Shown here: in pieces, positions 1 through 8,902 of the stretch
Position numbering within the stretch: position 1 is the stretch's first letter
Layout: the number at the start of each line of letters is the position of its first letter
DNA from: Rhizobium subbaraonis
GTDB taxonomy: Bacteria > Pseudomonadota > Alphaproteobacteria > Rhizobiales > Rhizobiaceae
Length of the DNA: 64,000 nt
NCBI RefSeq assembly: GCF_900220975.1
Contig: NZ_OBQD01000004.1
Location: 1-64,000, forward strand
Reading direction: 5' to 3'
Position numbers and translations under genes: made by a program
Notes under the pieces: generated by a model
Told to the model about the DNA's origin: nothing
What the model saw: the letters and a program-made list of their open reading frames with translations, nothing else
The model's database searches: none

Positions 1-393
1 AAGAACCTTAGAGCGAGTTCGTCGGTCGCCAGCAGCGCCGCCGCCCTCGTTGGTGAGGCGGTTTCTACGGCCCAACACAAAACAAGTCAACAGCCAATTT
101 TGGGAAAAATGATATTTCTCATAACAGTCTGATCTTAAAGGGAAAATTGTCAGGCATGCCAAAAGGGGTGCCTTTTAGACCAATCAGGAATGGCAATTTG
201 CTTCAAAATGGGAGCCAGGACAACCATGGAGGGCGCGCCCGCCCTGGCAGGTCTGCGGACGCTTTCGCCAACCCGGACAGCAGGCTATTGAAGCTCCAGT
301 AGACGTGAACATCGGAGACGGCATGGCTGCCCGACGATATGGCAACGAGATCGCCCGCATGCCTATACGTGCGTATGCGAGGAGGCTCGTGCA
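1..393. other. Left-edge stretch without a confirmed gene
   Basis: No gene is supported in these 393 bases. A plus-strand frame stays open from base 1 to a TGA at 130-132; it is alanine/serine-rich at first and then turns AT-rich and unlike protein. It could be the tail of a gene cut by the window edge, but I do not recognise it. Two hairpins are visible: CCGCC pairing with GGCGG at about 41-61, followed by TTTCT, and a 6-bp stem AAAAGG/CCTTTT at 161-176. Either could end transcription entering from the left. Bases 80-180 are clearly more AT-rich than the flanks, as expected of a promoter or terminator region. Confidence 0.4.
161..176. terminator. Short AAAAGG/CCTTTT hairpin
   Basis: A perfect 6-bp inverted repeat with a 4-base GGTG loop lies in an AT-rich stretch about 220 bases before hrpB. 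It ends in four T on either strand, so it could act in both directions, but the stem is short and half A/T. Confidence 0.3.
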
Positions 394-2889
394 GTGAGCG
401 AGCCCAGCTTCACCGGCGCGACCCGCATTCCACCAGGGGGATTGCCAAAGCTCCCGGTCAGCGAGGTGCTGCCGCAGCTTTCGCAGGCGCTTGTGGACGG
501 CAACCGCGCCATACTGGCGGCCCCACCCGGCGCCGGAAAGACGACGCTGGTGCCGCTGCACCTGCTGAATGCCCCGTGGCGCGGCAGCAATGGCCGCATC
601 ATCCTGCTGGAGCCCCGCCGGCTGGCGGCGCGGGCGGCGGCCGGACGGATGGCGGAACTGCTCGGCGAGAACGTCGGAGACACCATCGGCTACCGGATGC
701 GGCTGGAAAGCCGGATCTCGGCGCGCACGCGCATCGAGGTCGTGACCGAGGGCGTGTTCGCGCGCATGATCATCGAGGATCCCGAACTTTCCGGCATCGC
801 TGCGGTCCTCTTCGACGAGTTTCACGAACGGTCGCTCGATGCCGATCTCGGGCTCGCGCTGGCGCTGGACGCGCAGTCGGCCCTGCGCGAGGACCTGCGC
901 ATCCTGGTGATGTCGGCAACCCTCGATGTCGACCGCGTCTCACGCCTGATGGACGCGCCGGCGATTGAAAGCGCCGGACGGAGCTTTCCCATCGATATTC
1001 GCTACGCCGACCGTCCGGCAGGTGAGCGGATCGAGGACACGATGGCGCGTGCGATCCGCGAGGCCCATTCGGGGGAAACCGGCTCCATCCTCGCCTTCCT
1101 TCCGGGGCAGGCCGAAATCCGCAGAACGATGGAGCGTCTCGAAGGGCGCTTCGACGAGAATACGGCACTGGTGCCACTCTATGGCAACCTGACGCAAAGG
1201 GAGCAGGACGAAGCCATCCGTCCAACGGCGCTGGGCCGACGCAAGATTGTGCTCGCCACCTCTGTCGCGGAGACGTCGATCACCATCGACGGGGTGCGCG
1301 TGGTGATCGACAGCGGCCTGCAGCGCCTTCCCGTGTTCGAGGCGCCCACCGGCATCACCCGGCTGGAGACGGTGCGGGTCTCGCGCGCGTCTGCAGAGCA
1401 GCGCGCCGGCCGCGCGGGCCGGACCGAACCCGGCATTGCCATTCGCCTATGGCATGCCGGGCAGACGGCGGCGCTGCGCGCCTTCACGCCGCCGCAGATC
1501 CTTGCCAGCGACCTCTCCGGCTTCGTGCTGGACCTGGCGCAATGGGGCGTGACGGATCCTTCCAGCCTCGGGCTGATCGACCAACCGCCCCTTTCCAGTC
1601 TCGAGGAGGCGCGCACGCTGCTGCGCCTGCTCGGGGCGATCGACGGCTCCGGCAGCCTCACGGCAACCGGACGGAAGATGCGCTCCCTGGCGCTGCCGCC
1701 GCGGCTGGCGGCTATGGTCATCCATGCCGCGCGGGACGATGCCGCGCTGGAGGCGGCGCTGCTGGCGGTGCTCCTGACCGAGCAGGGGCTGGGCGGACCT
1801 TCCATCGATCTCGAGGAGCGGCTGCGACGCTTCAAAAGCGAGCGCGGCGAGCGGGCGGATGCCTCACGCCGGCTGGCCGGCCGCATTGCAGCGGCAGCGG
1901 GAGGGACGGCTGCGTCGGCGACCGCCCGCCCCGGCGCACTTCTGATGCACGCTTTCCCGGACCGAATCGCGCTGCAAAGGGGCGGCAGCGGCCGGTTCGT
2001 CATGGCCAACGGACGGGGCGCGGAGCTTCCCGAGACCGAAGGCCTTGCCGCAAGCCCGATGCTGGTCGTGGCTGACCTGACCGGCCAGGCGGGGAGGCAT
2101 AGGGTCCTCGCGGCCGCCGCGGTGAGCCGGGCAGATGTCGAGGCGGAAATGGCCGACAGCTTCGTGCGCGAGGACCAGTGCCTGTTCGATCCCGCCAGCC
2201 GCCAGGTGCGCGCGCGACGGGTCACCCGCCTTGGCGCCATCATATTCGAGGAAAAGCCGCTGCCCCGGCCGACAGGGGCGAATGCCGCACGCGCCCTGGC
2301 CGAGGGCGTGAAGATGCTGGGGCTGCAGGCGCTACCGTTTTCCAAGTCTGGCGGCCAACTGCGCGAGCGGATCGGCTTCCTTCACCGCAGCGTCGGCGCT
2401 CCCTGGCCGGACACGGGCGACGAGGCGCTGCTCTCACGCCTCGACGAATGGTTCACGCCCTTCCAGGAGCAGACGCGCGGGCTCGACGACGTCACGCCCG
2501 CAAGCCTTTCGGAAGGGCTGATGGCGCTGGTCCCCTACGCGTTGCAGCGGGATCTGGAGCGGCTCGTTCCCACCCATTTCGAGGCCCCGACGGGCCAGCG
2601 ACATCCGATCCGCTATGATGGGGCCGAGCCGACGCTGCCGATCCGCGTCCAGGAACTGTACGGGTTGCGCGCGCATCCCGCCCTCGCCGGCGGCCGATTG
2701 CCGCTGCTGCTCGAGCTTCTTTCGCCAGCGCACCGGCCGATCCAGACGACGCGCGATCTCCCCGGCTTCTGGGCGGGCTCGTGGAAGGACGTGCGCGCCG
2801 AAATGAGAGGCCGCTATCCGCGCCACCCCTGGCCGGAGGATCCCGCCAACGCCGCTCCGACGACACGAGCAAAGCCGCGTGGTACATGA
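394..2889 (+). CDS. hrpB: ATP-dependent helicase HrpB
   Basis: 831-residue DEAH-type RNA helicase-like protein of the HrpB family. The N-terminal RecA-like domain carries the Walker A motif GAGKT at residues 46-50 and a DEFH box (DEAH variant) at 141-144. A second RecA-like domain follows, with the SITIDGV and QRAGRAGR motifs of superfamily 2 helicases, and then a long C-terminal region typical of HrpB. Length is normal for the family (about 810-840). The start is GTG, chosen because AGGAGG lies 8 bases upstream. The cellular role of HrpB is poorly defined; in E. coli it is non-essential. It reads in the same direction as actS, 56 bases downstream, so co-transcription is possible. Confidence 0.93.
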   Translation: MSEPSFTGATRIPPGGLPKLPVSEVLPQLSQALVDGNRAILAAPPGAGKTTLVPLHLLNAPWRGSNGRIILLEPRRLAARAAAGRMAELLGENVGDTIGYRMRLESRISARTRIEVVTEGVFARMIIEDPELSGIAAVLFDEFHERSLDADLGLALALDAQSALREDLRILVMSATLDVDRVSRLMDAPAIESAGRSFPIDIRYADRPAGERIEDTMARAIREAHSGETGSILAFLPGQAEIRRTMERLEGRFDENTALVPLYGNLTQREQDEAIRPTALGRRKIVLATSVAETSITIDGVRVVIDSGLQRLPVFEAPTGITRLETVRVSRASAEQRAGRAGRTEPGIAIRLWHAGQTAALRAFTPPQILASDLSGFVLDLAQWGVTDPSSLGLIDQPPLSSLEEARTLLRLLGAIDGSGSLTATGRKMRSLALPPRLAAMVIHAARDDAALEAALLAVLLTEQGLGGPSIDLEERLRRFKSERGERADASRRLAGRIAAAAGGTAASATARPGALLMHAFPDRIALQRGGSGRFVMANGRGAELPETEGLAASPMLVVADLTGQAGRHRVLAAAAVSRADVEAEMADSFVREDQCLFDPASRQVRARRVTRLGAIIFEEKPLPRPTGANAARALAEGVKMLGLQALPFSKSGGQLRERIGFLHRSVGAPWPDTGDEALLSRLDEWFTPFQEQTRGLDDVTPASLSEGLMALVPYALQRDLERLVPTHFEAPTGQRHPIRYDGAEPTLPIRVQELYGLRAHPALAGGRLPLLLELLSPAHRPIQTTRDLPGFWAGSWKDVRAEMRGRYPRHPWPEDPANAAPTTRAKPRGT

Positions 2890-2945
2890 CGAACCGGGAA
2901 AAGGTGCGCGGTCCCCGCGCAAGACGCTAGCAGCAGGAAATGCCG

Positions 2946-4262
2946 ATGGCCGGAAAGACCATACCGACGTACCACGACATCAGCGAGATCAGCCGCAGCC
3001 GGCAGCTCCGGCTGGAAACGCTGATCCGGCTCAGGTGGCTGGCGGTGGTTGGCCAATCCATCGCGGTGATCGTCGTCGCGTTCTGGCTCGGCTTCCCCTT
3101 GCCGTTCGCTGCCTGCTGCGTGCTGATCTCGCTCCTGGCGGCGGCGAATTTCTATCTGACGTTCCGGTATCCGCCGGCCCACCGGCTGACGCCGGCCGCC
3201 TCGCTCGTGCTGCTCGGCTTCGACCTCAGCCAGCTGATGGCGCTGCTTTTCATCACCGGCGGACTGGCAAACCCCTTTGCGCCGCTGATCTGCGTGCCCG
3301 TCATCATCTCGTCGTCGGCCCAGCCAATCCGGCACAGCATGGCGCTCGGCATCCTTGCCGTGGCAGGGATTACCGCGCTCGCCTTCACCCCCTTTCCACT
3401 GCCGTGGTATTCGGGCTCGATCCTCGTCATGCCGCCGATCCTGATCGCGGGGGTCTGGTTCGCCATCTGCTCCACCACCGGTTTCGCCGCATTCTATTCC
3501 TACCGCGTTTCGCTGGAGGCCTCGGAGCTTTCGGATGCGCTCGCGGCGACGGAACTGGTGCTCCAGCGCGAAAAGCACCTGTCCCAGCTGGATGGGCTGG
3601 CGGCGGCGGCGGCGCACGAGCTAGGAACTCCACTGGCCACCATCAGCGTCGTCGCCAAGGAAATGGAGCGCGAACTCGGCAAGGACCCCCGCTTCGGCGA
3701 GGACGTGCAGCTGTTGCGCAGCCAGAGCGAGCGATGCCGTGATATTCTTCGCCGGCTGACGACGCTCTCGGCCGAGGACGAGGCGCACATGCGCCATCTG
3801 CCACTTTCCTCGCTGCTGGAAGAGGTCATGGCACCGCATCGCGAATTCGGCATCAAACTCACCCTGAACGAGGAAAGCGAGCGCATCGGCGAACCGATCG
3901 GCCAGCGCAATGCGGGGATACTGTATGGCCTTGGGAACCTGCTGGAGAACGCGGTCGATCATGCGAGGTCGGAGGTTCGGGTCACCGCCAGCCACAACGC
4001 CGACCGGGTAAAGATCGTGATCGAGGACGACGGAGACGGTTATGCGCCGGATATCCTGCTTCGGATCGGCGAGCCCTATGTGACGAAGCGGCAGCGCGAC
4101 GATCGCGCCGGCGGGCTGGGCCTCGGCCTGTTCATCGCCAAGACGCTGCTCGAACGCTCCGGGGCGCGACTGACCTTCGGCAACCGCCAGAACGGCGTGC
4201 CCGGCGCCCGGGTGGAGGTCGAATGGCCGCGGCATAGGATGGACATCAATCTCGCGAATTGA
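2946..4262 (+). CDS. actS: Redox-responsive sensor histidine kinase ActS/RegB
   Basis: 438-residue membrane kinase. About six hydrophobic segments fill residues 35-180. The sequence GGLANPF in this region matches the GGXXNPF quinone-sensing motif of RegB. The H-box AAHELGTPL places the phospho-accepting histidine at residue 224, and a cysteine in SERCRD at residue 264 matches the redox-active Cys265 of Rhodobacter RegB. The ATPase domain has N and G boxes (NLLENAVDHA, DDGDGY, GLGLGLF). In rhizobia ActSR controls acid tolerance, CO2 fixation, denitrification and redox genes. The ATG at 2946 is preferred over the one at 2940 because AGGAA sits 7 bases before it. The partner actR follows after 71 bases. 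Confidence 0.93.
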   Translation: MAGKTIPTYHDISEISRSRQLRLETLIRLRWLAVVGQSIAVIVVAFWLGFPLPFAACCVLISLLAAANFYLTFRYPPAHRLTPAASLVLLGFDLSQLMALLFITGGLANPFAPLICVPVIISSSAQPIRHSMALGILAVAGITALAFTPFPLPWYSGSILVMPPILIAGVWFAICSTTGFAAFYSYRVSLEASELSDALAATELVLQREKHLSQLDGLAAAAAHELGTPLATISVVAKEMERELGKDPRFGEDVQLLRSQSERCRDILRRLTTLSAEDEAHMRHLPLSSLLEEVMAPHREFGIKLTLNEESERIGEPIGQRNAGILYGLGNLLENAVDHARSEVRVTASHNADRVKIVIEDDGDGYAPDILLRIGEPYVTKRQRDDRAGGLGLGLFIAKTLLERSGARLTFGNRQNGVPGARVEVEWPRHRMDINLAN

Positions 4263-4333
4263 CTTTACCCGCCGCTTTGGAGCGGTCATAAGAATTTCAT
4301 CTGAAAGCAAGAAATACAGCGCGGAATTGCAAG

Positions 4334-4921
4334 ATGTCCGACAAGACCGATGCCACTCAAGCCGATCCCGGATTTAGTGATGCCGACTACATCGGCGCGG
4401 ATCCATCGCTTCTGCTCGTCGATGACGACGGCCCGTTCCTGCGCCGTCTGGCGCGCGCGATGGAGGCACGCGGCTTCGTCGTCGACATCGCGGAGTCGGT
4501 GGCCGAAGGCATAGCAAAGGCCAAGGGCACGCCACCGAAATATGCCGTCATCGATCTGCGCCTCGGCGACGGCAGCGGCCTCGACGTGATCGCGGCCATC
4601 AGGCAGCGCCGCGACGACACCCGCATCATCATGCTCACGGGATACGGCAACATCGCAACGGCGGTGAACGCCGTCAAACTCGGAGCCGTGGACTATCTGG
4701 CCAAGCCGGCGGACGCCGACGACATCTTCGCCGCGCTGACGCAGAAGCCCGGCGAAAAGGCGGAGCTGCCCGAAAACCCGATGTCGGCGGACCGGGTGCG
4801 ATGGGAGCATATCCAGCGGGTCTACGAGATGTGCGAGCGCAACGTCTCGGAGACGGCGCGCCGGCTCAACATGCACAGGCGCACGCTTCAGCGCATCCTG
4901 GCCAAGCGGGCACCGAAGTAA
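4334..4921 (+). CDS. actR: Response regulator ActR/RegA
   Basis: 195-residue response regulator paired with ActS. The receiver domain (about 25-140) has the acidic pocket DDD at 30-32, the phospho-acceptor Asp74 in VIDLRLGDG, Thr102 and Lys124. A proline-bearing linker leads to a Fis-type helix-turn-helix at about 150-195 (SETARRLNMHRRTLQRIL), the conserved DNA-binding end of RegA/ActR/PrrA proteins. Length is close to the family norm of about 185-195. The role known for the family is global control of redox-linked metabolism. GGAA lies 8 bases before the ATG. It faces mmcB across a convergent gap that holds a palindromic repeat. Confidence 0.94.
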   Translation: MSDKTDATQADPGFSDADYIGADPSLLLVDDDGPFLRRLARAMEARGFVVDIAESVAEGIAKAKGTPPKYAVIDLRLGDGSGLDVIAAIRQRRDDTRIIMLTGYGNIATAVNAVKLGAVDYLAKPADADDIFAALTQKPGEKAELPENPMSADRVRWEHIQRVYEMCERNVSETARRLNMHRRTLQRILAKRAPK

Positions 4922-4973
4922 GAGACATTCCCGAAGCTGCAAGCCGGCAGGCGGCGCCATTGCCTGCTTGGGT

Positions 4974-5030
4974 CTTGTTCTCGCGCATGCTGGTGTCGCA
5001 AAACCGCTGCGCACTTTCCCCGACATGCTT
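4974..5030. repeat. Palindromic intergenic repeat, copy A
   Basis: 57-base element in the convergent gap between actR and mmcB, matching a 58-base copy at 20971-21028. Shared blocks include CTTGTTCT, AACCGCTGC and GACATGCTT. The core can fold: TGTCG near the middle pairs with CGACA near the end around the conserved CCGCTGC loop. It resembles short palindromic elements I recall as common between rhizobial genes, but the family name cannot be assigned from the window. Confidence 0.7.
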
Positions 5031-5053
5031 CCAGCGATACACGCGCGGCGAAA

Positions 5054-5575
5054 TCAATCGCGGTCGCCGGAAACGATGGCGGCCATCTCCGAGCCCTCTC
5101 CCGCCTTGCCTGTCAGCAACTCGGCCTGAAGCAGGCGCCCTGCCGCAACCCGTGCGAAGGAAAAGGTGACGGACTTCCGGGTCGGCGGCGCAAGCCTGTG
5201 TTCGGGCGCCTCGCGCAGGATGTGGGCGCCGTAGCCGTCGGAGACGACGAGACCGCAGTCTTCCGGAAAAATGTCCAGCGGAACGCCCCTGTGCGTGGCG
5301 AAGAAGAGCCGGTCGCAGTGCAGCCGATAGTCGGGCCACTTCCTGTCGACGCGGAAATCCTCGATCGACGTCTTGATCTCGACGATCCAGATTTCGCCCT
5401 TCGGCGAAAGGCTGATCAGGTCGGCCCGCCTGCCGCTCGCCAGTGTCAGCTCGGCCAGCACCGCGTGGCTGAGTTCGCTGAACAGGCGTTGCACGCCGCG
5501 CCGCACCATCATGGCGCGCTCCGACTGCCGTCCGTCGAGGAGCGGATTGTCATTGTGCAGCGACAGGATCGTCAT
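5054..5575 (-). CDS. MmcB-family DNA repair protein
   Basis: 173-residue protein of the MmcB family (PF06319), a PD-(D/E)XK nuclease-like fold. The core contains GRRADLISLSP followed by WIVEIKTS, i.e. the D...ExK arrangement of this nuclease superfamily, and then the DYRLHCDRLFFA helix that is well conserved in the family. In Caulobacter mmcB is linked to tolerance of mitomycin C damage; activity here is inferred. A longer frame continues upstream, but the ATG at 5575 is chosen because GGAG lies 8 bases before it and the resulting N-terminus (MTILSLHNDNPLLDG) fits rhizobial relatives as I recall them. It is a single gene, convergent with actR. Confidence 0.85.
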   Translation of the reverse strand: MTILSLHNDNPLLDGRQSERAMMVRRGVQRLFSELSHAVLAELTLASGRRADLISLSPKGEIWIVEIKTSIEDFRVDRKWPDYRLHCDRLFFATHRGVPLDIFPEDCGLVVSDGYGAHILREAPEHRLAPPTRKSVTFSFARVAAGRLLQAELLTGKAGEGSEMAAIVSGDRD

Positions 5576-5808
5576 CGTCGAATCTCCAGGTGGACGCGGT
5601 CGCGCCATCTTATCAGCTTTCCAGAAAAGGAACCGCAACCGCCTGCGGCATCGGGAAATGTTGCAAAAAAGCAAGCCGTCGCCTTTTTGCTCCTGCGCAA
5701 CCGCGCAGAGCGGCCGACGCCCTTGCAATGAGGCCGCCAACGAAAATAAACGTGGTTGCAGACGTCCGGAATGACCGGCACGCCACCTCCCGAGTCGAAG
5801 AGAATTAG

Positions 5809-6477
5809 ATGCGCCTCCGCACTGCCCTTTTTCTATGCGGCCTTGCAGCGTCCGCGACGCTTGCCGGTTGTTCTTCCGTTCCCACGTCCACGCCGATCAT
5901 CGGCGAGAAGGTGGCCACCAACCAGATCTTCACCTCCGAATACGGCCCGGTCGAGGACCACGGCTACGCGCTGCCGGCCATTCCGATCCAGCGGGTCGAT
6001 CCGAAGTATCACCGCCAGATTGTCGATTATAAGACCGACGAGAAGCCGGGCACGATCGTGGTCAACACACCGACCCGCTTCCTCTATTTCGTGCTGCCCG
6101 GCGGCAAGGCCGTCCGTTACGGCATCGGTGTCGGCAAGCAGGGCTTCGCATGGGAAGGCGAGGCCTATATCGCCTGGAAGCAGGAATGGCCGATGTGGCA
6201 TCCGCCGGAAGAAATGGCCCAGCGCAAACCTGAAGTGGCGAAGTATGTGAAAGAAGGCATGCAGCCGGGCCTGACGAACCCGCTCGGCGCCCGCGCCCTC
6301 TACCTCTTCAACGCCAAGGGGCAGGACACGCTGTTCCGCCTGCACGGCACGCCGGAATGGAGCTCCATCGGTACGGCTGCCTCCTCGGGCTGCATCCGCC
6401 TGATGAACCAGGACATCATCGACCTTTATTCGCGGGTTCGTCCCGGCAAGGGCGCGCGCGTCGTCGTCCAGCAGTAA
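5809..6477 (+). CDS. Lipoprotein L,D-transpeptidase (YkuD domain)
   Basis: 222-residue enzyme expected to form 3-3 cross-links in peptidoglycan or attach proteins to it; rhizobia rely heavily on such cross-links. A lipoprotein signal peptide ends in LAGC with the lipidated cysteine at residue 21, so the protein is probably anchored in the periplasm. The YkuD catalytic pattern is complete: His179 in LHGTPEW and Cys195 in SSGCIRL, with the tail arginine. Residues 70-110 (GTIVVNTPTRFLYFVLPGGKAVRY) form the usual first strands of the domain. It stands alone, with a strong terminator 25 bases downstream. Confidence 0.93.
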   Translation: MRLRTALFLCGLAASATLAGCSSVPTSTPIIGEKVATNQIFTSEYGPVEDHGYALPAIPIQRVDPKYHRQIVDYKTDEKPGTIVVNTPTRFLYFVLPGGKAVRYGIGVGKQGFAWEGEAYIAWKQEWPMWHPPEEMAQRKPEVAKYVKEGMQPGLTNPLGARALYLFNAKGQDTLFRLHGTPEWSSIGTAASSGCIRLMNQDIIDLYSRVRPGKGARVVVQQ

Positions 6478-6502
6478 GCTTCAAGCCACTCGCAAAGACG
6501 AA

Positions 6503-6536
6503 GAAAGCCGCCGGTCTCCCGGCGGCTTTCTTGTTT
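6503..6536. terminator. Bidirectional rho-independent terminator
   Basis: Perfect 12-bp stem GAAAGCCGCCGG with a TCTC loop, followed on the plus strand by TTGTTT. It lies between the L,D-transpeptidase gene and the end of glcB, which converge, so it can serve both. Confidence 0.85.
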
Positions 6537-6602
6537 GATGGCGGCAGGGTGAAGCTCGGCCCGGCGATGGAGGCGCGCTCAGGCCGGCGACCAGAATGCC
6601 GA

Positions 6603-8777
6603 TCAGCGCGCGGCGCGGGCAGCCTTGAGTTCGCGACGGCGGCGATGCAGGACCGGTTCGGTATAGCCGTTCGGCTGCTCGCGTCCCTTCAGCACCAGCT
6701 CGCAAGCCGCCTGGAACGCGATGGAGCCGTCGAAGTCCGTCGCCATCGGCGTATAGAGCGGGTCGCCGGCGTTCTGGGCGTCGACGATTGCGGCCATCCG
6801 CTTCATGGTCTCGACGATCTGCGCCTGCGTCACCACACCATGGTGCAGCCAGTTCGCCATATGCTGGGCGGAGATGCGCAGGGTGGCCCTGTCTTCCATC
6901 AGGCCGACATTGTTGATGTCCGGAACCTTGGAGCAGCCGACGCCCTGATCGACCCAGCGCACGACATAGCCGAGGATGCCCTGGGCATTGTTGTCGAGCT
7001 CCTTCTGGATCTCCTCAGCCGTCCAGTTCGGGCGCGTCGCGACCGGTACCGACAGGATATCGGCGAGCTTGGCGCGGGGGCGGCTTTTCAGCGCTGCCTG
7101 CAGGGCGGCCACCGAGACTCTGTGGTAGTGCGTCGCATGCAGCGTCGCCGCCGTCGGCGACGGCACCCAGGCGGTGTTGGCGCCGGCTTTCGGGTGGCCG
7201 ATCTTCTGCTCGAGCATCGCCGCCATAAGGTCCGGCATCGCCCACATGCCCTTGCCGATCTGCGCATGGCCGGAAAGGCCGCATTCCAGACCAATATCGA
7301 CGTTGGCGTTTTCGTAGGCGCCGATCCAGGCGGACTGTTTCATGTCGCCCTTGCGGATCATCGGGCCGGCCTCCATCGAGGTATGAATCTCGTCACCGGT
7401 CCGGTCGAGGAAGCCGGTGTTGATGAAGAAGACCCGTTCCTTCGCAGCCCTGATTGCCTCCTTGAGGTTGACGGTCGTGCGCCGCTCCTCGTCCATGATG
7501 CCCATCTTGATCGTGTTCGGCGCCATGCCGAGCGCGCCTTCGACGCGTTCGAAGATCCTGCTGGCAAAGGCGACTTCTTCCGGGCCGTGCATCTTCGGCT
7601 TGACGATATAGATCGAGCCGGCTCGCGAATTCTTGCGGCGACCGGCCGGGCCGACGTCGTGCAGCGCGATCAGCGCGGTGACCAGCGCATCCATGATGCC
7701 CTCGGGGACTTCGTTCCCGTCTGCGTCGAGGATCGCCGGATTGGTCATGAGGTGGCCGACATTGCGCACCAGCATCAGCGAGCGGCCGGGCAAGGTGATG
7801 GTCGAGCCGTCCGGCGCGGTGTAGGACGCATCGGCATGGAGCTTGCGGGTGAAGGTCTTGCCCGCCTTCTCGACCTGCTCTTCCAGGTCCGCCTTCATGA
7901 GGCCCAGCCAGTTCCGGTAGACGACGACCTTGTCGGCCGCGTCGACCGCCGCAACCGAATCCTCGCAGTCCATGATCGTGGTCAGCGCCGCCTCGATGCG
8001 GACATCCGAGACATGCGCGGCATCGCTCCCGCCGATCTCGGTCGTGGGATCGATGACGATCTCGATGTGAAGGCCGTTGTTGCGGAGCAGGATCGCGTTC
8101 GGCGCCGCAGCCTCGCCAAGATAGCCGACGAATTTCTCTGGTGTCTTCAGGCCCAACACCTCGCCATCGGTTACGACAACCTGTAGCGCACCGTTCTTGA
8201 CGCCGAAAGACCTCGCCTCGCTCCACAGTGCCCCGGCCAGCGGCACGCTGTCGTCGAGGAAACCGCGTACCCAGGCGATCACCTTTTCACCGCGCTTGGG
8301 ATTGTACCCCTTGCCGCGCGCAGCACCGTCGTCCTCCGCAATGGCGTCGGTTCCGTAAAGCGCATCGTAGAGCGAGCCCCAGCGGGCGTTCGCCGCATTC
8401 AGAGCGTATCGGGCATTCATGACGGGAACGACGAGCTGCGGTCCCGCAACCGTGGAGATCTCGGGATCGACATTTGCGGTGGTCACGGCGAAGTCCGAGC
8501 CTTCGGGTACGATGTAACCGATCTCGCGCAGATAGGCTTCATAGACAGCAAGGTCTGTCGGGGCACCGTTCTTCTTGTACCAATCGTCCAGCTTCGCCTG
8601 CAGCCCGTCACGCTTTTCCAGAAGGGCGCGGTTCTCTGGCGCAAGCTCCGTGACGATCGAAGCAAAGGCTGCGAAATAAGCATCGGCATCGACGCCGGTG
8701 CCTGGCAGGGCTTCCCTGACGAGGAACTCCAGCAACTCGTTGTCGTAGGAAAGCCCGTTCTTCTCGGTGTAATTCAT
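6603..8777 (-). CDS. glcB: Malate synthase G
   Basis: 724-residue enzyme condensing glyoxylate and acetyl-CoA to malate in the cytoplasm (glyoxylate cycle, glycolate use). The length equals that of E. coli GlcB (723). Active-site residues are all present: Arg338 in MLVRNVGH, Glu430 in IMDEERRT, Asp458 in FLDRTGDE and the catalytic base Asp629 in LMEDRATL; the 28-residue spacing between the Glu and first Asp equals that of E. coli (427 and 455). GGAG lies 9 bases before the ATG. A 125-base gap separates it from the hydantoinase gene upstream, enough for its own promoter. Confidence 0.97.
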   Translation of the reverse strand: MNYTEKNGLSYDNELLEFLVREALPGTGVDADAYFAAFASIVTELAPENRALLEKRDGLQAKLDDWYKKNGAPTDLAVYEAYLREIGYIVPEGSDFAVTTANVDPEISTVAGPQLVVPVMNARYALNAANARWGSLYDALYGTDAIAEDDGAARGKGYNPKRGEKVIAWVRGFLDDSVPLAGALWSEARSFGVKNGALQVVVTDGEVLGLKTPEKFVGYLGEAAAPNAILLRNNGLHIEIVIDPTTEIGGSDAAHVSDVRIEAALTTIMDCEDSVAAVDAADKVVVYRNWLGLMKADLEEQVEKAGKTFTRKLHADASYTAPDGSTITLPGRSLMLVRNVGHLMTNPAILDADGNEVPEGIMDALVTALIALHDVGPAGRRKNSRAGSIYIVKPKMHGPEEVAFASRIFERVEGALGMAPNTIKMGIMDEERRTTVNLKEAIRAAKERVFFINTGFLDRTGDEIHTSMEAGPMIRKGDMKQSAWIGAYENANVDIGLECGLSGHAQIGKGMWAMPDLMAAMLEQKIGHPKAGANTAWVPSPTAATLHATHYHRVSVAALQAALKSRPRAKLADILSVPVATRPNWTAEEIQKELDNNAQGILGYVVRWVDQGVGCSKVPDINNVGLMEDRATLRISAQHMANWLHHGVVTQAQIVETMKRMAAIVDAQNAGDPLYTPMATDFDGSIAFQAACELVLKGREQPNGYTEPVLHRRRRELKAARAAR

Positions 8778-8902
8778 CGTGATGCGCTCCGCGGCTGCGA
8801 GGACGTTCAGGTCCGTGATGCTGCCACTTTCTGCAAGCTTTCATTGCCAGTCAATTCAGCAATGGTACAAAGAATTTATTCCGCCAGAGAACAAATCGCC
8901 GG

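Noticed and set aside
5576-5740. Longer MmcB protein starting at 5740
   Set aside because: The extra 55 residues are arginine/cysteine-rich and unlike the family, while the internal ATG has a good ribosome site.
6357-8186. Long open frame of about 600 codons on the plus strand
   Set aside because: It runs antisense to glcB, whose catalytic residues are all intact; the frame has arginine/histidine-rich low-complexity sequence typical of shadows in GC-rich DNA.
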